DNA of 64,000 nucleotides, taken from Gnetum montanum. Taxonomy: Eukaryota; Streptophyta; Gnetopsida; Gnetales; Gnetaceae. Positions 60,001 to 64,000 of this stretch are shown piece after piece; position 1 is the stretch's first letter, and the number at the start of each line of letters is the position of its first letter. Made by a program: the position numbers and the translations under genes. Location: NCBI GenBank assembly GCA_015680685.1, contig MNCI01000651.1:238053-302052 (forward strand), given 5' to 3'. Below the pieces are notes generated by a model. That model worked only from the letters and a program-made list of their open reading frames with translations, was not told the origin of the DNA and did no database searches.

Positions 60001-60492
60001 TCTTAGCGACTAGAGCTCTAGGTCCCATATGTCACCCATAAATGTCTTCTTGAACTTCCTCTAGAACTATTCTAGCTTCAGTTTTACCTAAGCACATTAG
60101 TAATATATCATCATAGGACCATCAACATAATGGATTATCACCTATGATGATATACTACTTCAATAATTTGTGCACAACATCCTTTTGAGTAGCAGTTAGT
60201 CCTTGTGAGGATTCACCATGCATAAGGAAAAATTTGATATTGTCATACCACTTCCTAGTAGGAGCAATATGAATGATGGTTAAAAAGGTATCCTCAGCAT
60301 TCTATGTGATGGGAATACCCTACTCCATGGTTAATTTGTATAACTTACTAAACACATCTAACATACATTTTGGGCTAATGTTGTAATTACATTGACTATG
60401 ATGTTCTCATTTTGAGGTATGTGTTGGATATCAACATCTAAAAATTTTCATAAGAATTACTTCCCTAGGACATAGTAAGGTTGTAAATGTAC
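60001..60492 (-). pseudogene. Element H zinc region of integrase and start of aRNH
   Basis: Minus-strand sequence aligning with A's 4420-4900. It ends in the segment TAAGGTTGTAAATGT (the HLQPY motif of aRNH) at 60476-60490, where D's LTR begins. TGTAC (60488-60492) is the likely TSD of D; the other copy is outside the window. Confidence 0.72.
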
Positions 60493-62583
60493 TGACCTAA
60501 ATCGTCGGTGTGAGGTTGGAATGGAAACAGACACCAAAAGATTGTTGGGCAGCCACAGCTGACCTTGCCTTCGCTTGAGGGCAAGCTGGAAAATGGAATG
60601 AAGGCAGAGTGCCTTGGATGGTTTGCATGCAAATCAACCAAGAACTTCCCCGAGCGTAAGTTACAGCTAGCGCTGGGGTTATCGTGAACGATGTAAAAAG
60701 GATGTAAACGGAATGCAAACAACGACACAAAAATGTAAACAGAGCGTACTAAATTATAAATAAAGTGCAGACCAAGCTATTTTATAAACAAAGCATAAAC
60801 CAAAGTAAATAATGTAAATAGGAGACAATGAACTTTATTGTATTGTTTAATAAAAATGTATGCATCGGTCAAAGTGTAGCTGCTCTTGTGGATGGAAGGT
60901 CAAGCACTAAGCCTCGGGATGATGTCTGAAGTGACGATGCGATAATGTGATGTGATGAATGTGAGAAATGATTGGATGCCAACAGTCAGATGTGTCGAGC
61001 GCCCAAGGATTTCCAATTCTATAATTTCTTAGAATTGTCAATGTCTCTAATTTTTGCCTCTTGATTTATGTGAATTGACAAGGTATTTATATGGTTGGGC
61101 TAGGCTCCGGCACAAAATTCCAGAATGGAATCAACTATTGAGAGATGAGAGGAAAGTGGATCTGGTAACATGTGTCCAATGGACAGTTGTGCTTGGGTTG
61201 GATGTGTGCTGGCGAGAGTTGGATGTGTGTTGAATAGTTGTGCACGAGTTGGATGTGTGTCGGCAAGCTACATTCTTGACCAGGTACATCACTTTTTACA
61301 ATTTATGGGTTATTCAAGCCCATGAAAGTACATTTAATTTAAACATGAGGGCCTAACATGCCCACACATGTTGATTTACAATGAAATGTACAACAAGAGA
61401 AATTTGACCCCCATTTCCATGAAACTTCCTTGTTCCTGAGTCTTTCTGAAATTTTCTAGAATGTTTTGAACGTTGCTGATGCTGATAATTCTCTGCCATT
61501 TTCTGAAATATTTCTAAAACTTTTTGGAAGTTGATGAATAGTGTTCATGCGATGAATAGTATTCACATGATGAATAGTGTTTTACGTAGTGAATAGTATT
61601 CACGCAATGAATAGTGTTTACGCATCCTTATGCTCTGCAACATAAGAAAATGTAGCCGCAGCGTAATCAATCGAAAACACCTCTTTTAAGGCCCGAATTT
61701 TGATTTTCCAGAAGTTGCTGATGCGGAGGATCTTCTGCCATTTTATGAAACTTTTCTAGAATATTCTGAAACTTCGATGAATAGTATTCACACAGTGAAT
61801 AGTGTTTTACGTAGTGAATAGTATTCACGTGATGAATAGTATTTTACGTAGTGAATAGTGTTTCACGCTGATGAATAGTATTTTACGCTGATGAATAGTG
61901 ATTATGCATCCTTATGCTCTGCAGCGTAAGAAAATGTAGTCGCAGCGTAATCAACTGAAAACACTTCATTTAAGGCCCGAATTTTGATTTTCCAAAAGTT
62001 GCTGATGCTGAGGATCTTCTACCATTTTTTGAAACCTTTTTGAATTTTCTGAAACTTCGATGAATAGTATTCATGCAGTGAATAGTGTTTTATGCAGTGA
62101 ATAGTATTCACGCGATGAATAGTATTTCACGCTGATGAATATTATTTTACGCTGATGAATAGTGATTACGCATCCTTACGCTCTGCAGCGTAAGAAAATG
62201 TAGCCGCAGCGTAATCAACCAAAAACACTTCATTTAAGGCCCGAATTTTGATTTTCTGAAGGCTAGGAACTACTAGGGACCTTGGAGAAGGTCATGCGGG
62301 GTCCTTGTGCTTGATTTTGGCCTATTTTGACTCAGTTTCCAGGGTCCAAAACATTGGTGACGCTAATCCTTACGCTGTGTAGCGTAAACACAACGCGAGC
62401 ATATTGTACTTAGCCAAAATTGCACTTTTTGACCTTAAAATGGATGATTCTTGATACCGAGACTTTCCGTCGTGATTTTTGGGCACTAGGGGGATCTTGC
62501 TTGTTCCATGGTGGGCTTCTTGAAGTCATTTCAAAAGCTTTGAAGTTGTTTGGAAGTGTTGCCAAAATTTTTGTGGTGTTTCA
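60493..62583 (-). repeat. Element D 3' LTR
   Basis: Minus orientation, about 2.09 kb: TGACC at 60493, GTGTTTCA at 62583. Both ends match the LTR of C. It is CpG-rich and therefore probably young. It contains three tandem copies of a 240-285 bp block (see 61470-62270). The ORF pair at 60465-60730 spans the LTR end and is not a gene. Confidence 0.85.
61470..62270 (-). repeat. Higher-order tandem repeat inside D's LTR
   Basis: Three blocks start near 61473, 61711 and 61995 (GTTGCTGATGCxGAxxAT). Each contains several 17-20 bp subunits (GATGAATAGTATTCACGC) and a perfect hairpin TTACGCTCTGCAGCGTAA or its decayed form (exact at 62176-62193), ending in AAGGCCCGAATTTTGATTTT. The LTR of C has only traces (19755-19800). 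Confidence 0.85.
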
Positions 62584-62654
62584 TTGGCCCCTCTTTGTTG
62601 ATGCTTGGAGGAATTCACCCGAGAGGCATCGACAAAGAAGTGCAAAACACCATG
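62575..62654 (-). promoter_or_regulatory. Element D polypurine tract inside an imperfect palindrome
   Basis: GGTGTTTCATTGGCCCCTCT with CTTTGTTGATG pairs with CATCGACAAAG and AAAACACC. On the minus strand CAACAAAGAGGGGCCAA precedes the LTR start TGAAACACC. This is the best preserved of the five. Confidence 0.82.
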
Positions 62655-63780
62655 AACAAACAAGTACCAAACATTAACTGTCAGCCCTTGGCTGGGTGTC
62701 ATCGCACCATTTTCAAAAGTACATGGGATTGAGGGAATGTGGTTCAAGATGCAAGGGAATCAGTTGTAACCAGGGAAGCTAGGAGGTTAACGACGATGAT
62801 TGCTGCTGAGATTTGTGGGAGATGAATGCTCTCTTGTGCACAAGTTATGTCATTGGTCCTTGTCAACAACCAAGTTTTTTAGCAGACTCGGAACCAAGAC
62901 ATAGGAGATGCGTTCTTTGGAGAAACGGGACTCTTATAGAGTATTTGCGGGGCCCGTTGTAAACAACCAAAGCCACGCGATGATGTATAACATGGTCTCT
63001 TTGAGATACAAGTGTAACTATTTTTCAAGACAATTGCCTTCTCGCCTGGGGCTTGTATGCGAATGGCCAATAATATTTTATTTATGATGTCAATGGGGTC
63101 ATGAAGACCTTTTTCTGTGCATTTCACTCTTTGACCTTTTTGTGCTTTTTTTGTCTTATTTTTTTTCTTGTTTGTTTTCTCTTTTACTTTTTCTCTTTTT
63201 TTTTTTTGCTTTCTTTTTGTCATTTTTTTTGGTCTTTTTGGAAGAGCTTTCTTTTTGTTTCATGCTTGTGTTTGAGCATTTGCATTTTACATCATGTACT
63301 ATGTATTGTGTTTTGTGTCACAATTGCTTAGAGAGCTACAGTGTGCAATAGTGTATCAAGAGTTTTGACGTGAGTAGAACACATCAAGGGGAATGTAATT
63401 GAACAGGCTAAGGGGAGCATGATTGGGAAATAGGGGATGCATCGGGAGTTGGGAATGTACTTATGAATGGATTGATTAACCTAGTTACGTGCGTCAGGAA
63501 AAATGTGATACCTTGTCGTCACGATGAAGTGCATCTATGCACGAACGCCTCAGAAGTATCATCCTGCAAACACAACTCCAAGAAGACAAGAAAAATAGAA
63601 ATGAAACAATCAGCTAAACACTTTTAAAAAGGAGATGGAGTCACCACGTGCAGCTTTCAAAGCAAACAGAATCATGAACAGCATGAGTTTCATTAGGCCC
63701 CATGGGACGAATCATGCAACAAGTCTTTGTGGAATAGGAACAGCCAACTGCAACAACAGATCTTTTCAAATTTTACCTAG
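62655..63780 (-). other. Element D 3' spacer with pyrimidine-rich tract
   Basis: Collinear with C's spacer (17801-18880, opposite strand). The T/C-rich tract at 63120-63245 is purine-rich in element orientation. Open frames here (62879-63223, 63101-63351) come from that low-complexity tract. Confidence 0.6.
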
Positions 63781-63789
63781 TCATCAATG

Positions 63790-64000
63790 ATGTCGCTAGT
63801 TTATAGTCTTAGCAGACTATTGTGAATTAGTTTCACATCATAACCCCTTGGAGAGCGCTAGTTTAGCATCGTGGCAGACGGTGCATTGCTAGTTTATAGT
63901 CATAGCGGACTACAAAGAGGCAAACTAGTTTATAGTCTTAGTGGACTCTGGATGCTAGTTTCATGTCATGGCGGACGGATGTAGCAGTTTAGTGTCATAC
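63790..64000 (-). repeat. Tandem array of element D
   Basis: Six units with cores GCTAGTTTATAGTCTTAGCG / GCTAGTTTAGCATCGTGGC on the plus strand, reaching the window edge. It contains the uninterrupted version of the site where A inserted in C. Confidence 0.82.

Larger units (their letters stand above)
60493..64000 (-). mobile_element. Element D: 3' part of a C-family element
   Basis: Minus-strand element with 3' LTR, palindromic polypurine tract, spacer and tandem array in the window; its pol lies to the right. It is inserted in the aRNH of H and is the opposite-strand sister of C, so the window is bounded by about 3 kb of inverted, related sequence at each end. Confidence 0.82.

Noticed and set aside
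62879-63351. Lys- or Phe-rich frames in element D
   Set aside because: Translation of a pyrimidine-rich low-complexity tract.
1-64000. tRNA or rRNA genes
   Set aside because: I saw no cloverleaf-like or rRNA-like sequence; the only tRNA-related words are primer-binding sites.

Overview
The window is a block of nested LTR retrotransposons from a land plant, probably one with a large, repeat-rich genome. I see no intact host gene, RNA gene, CRISPR array or bacterial feature. The plant assignment rests on several Ty3-type elements whose pol order is protease, reverse transcriptase, RNase H, a second (aRNH-type) RNase H, then integrase. That dual RNase H arrangement marks the plant Tat/Ogre lineage. 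I cannot name the species.

Six elements can be separated from LTR ends (TG...CA), target-site duplications, primer-binding sites, polypurine tracts and interrupted reading frames. E (+ strand, about 20723-39528) is the oldest host. It was hit by C (+ strand; only its 3' part is visible, 1-69 and 17588-20722), by B (+, 24015-29942) and by H (- strand, 39529-42315 and 59279-60492). C was then hit by A (-, 70-17582, complete, TSD CATGA). H was hit by F (+, 42316-59273, complete) and by D (-, 60493 to beyond the right edge). A and D still have many CpG sites. B, E, F and H are strongly CpG-depleted and full of stop codons, which fits old, methylation-decayed copies.

A, E and F share one plan: LTR, 19-nt primer-binding site (seen in A and F), gag, protease, a gap of about 4-14 kb as it now stands, RT-RNase H, aRNH, integrase, a tandem array of about 35-45 bp units, a non-coding spacer, an imperfect palindrome containing the polypurine tract, LTR. 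In all three the gap between protease and RT holds remains of the same gene on the opposite strand. It appears to be multi-exon, with a domain built around an LFGVP motif, an acidic stretch, a charged coiled-coil-like region and a C-terminal block ending in AGPS. Exon borders look conserved. This antisense gene is the best candidate for an undescribed system here.

B is different: short LTRs (about 570 bp), an initiator-Met-type primer-binding site, and no recognisable gag or pol. Its interior carries a decayed host-derived CCR4-type deadenylase (exonuclease/endonuclease/phosphatase fold) in the sense orientation, with all the signature motifs still traceable. It looks like a non-autonomous element that captured a host gene.

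Most remaining sequence is LTR, untranslated spacer or tandem repeat. The stretch 31990-36530 inside E is the largest piece I could not assign.
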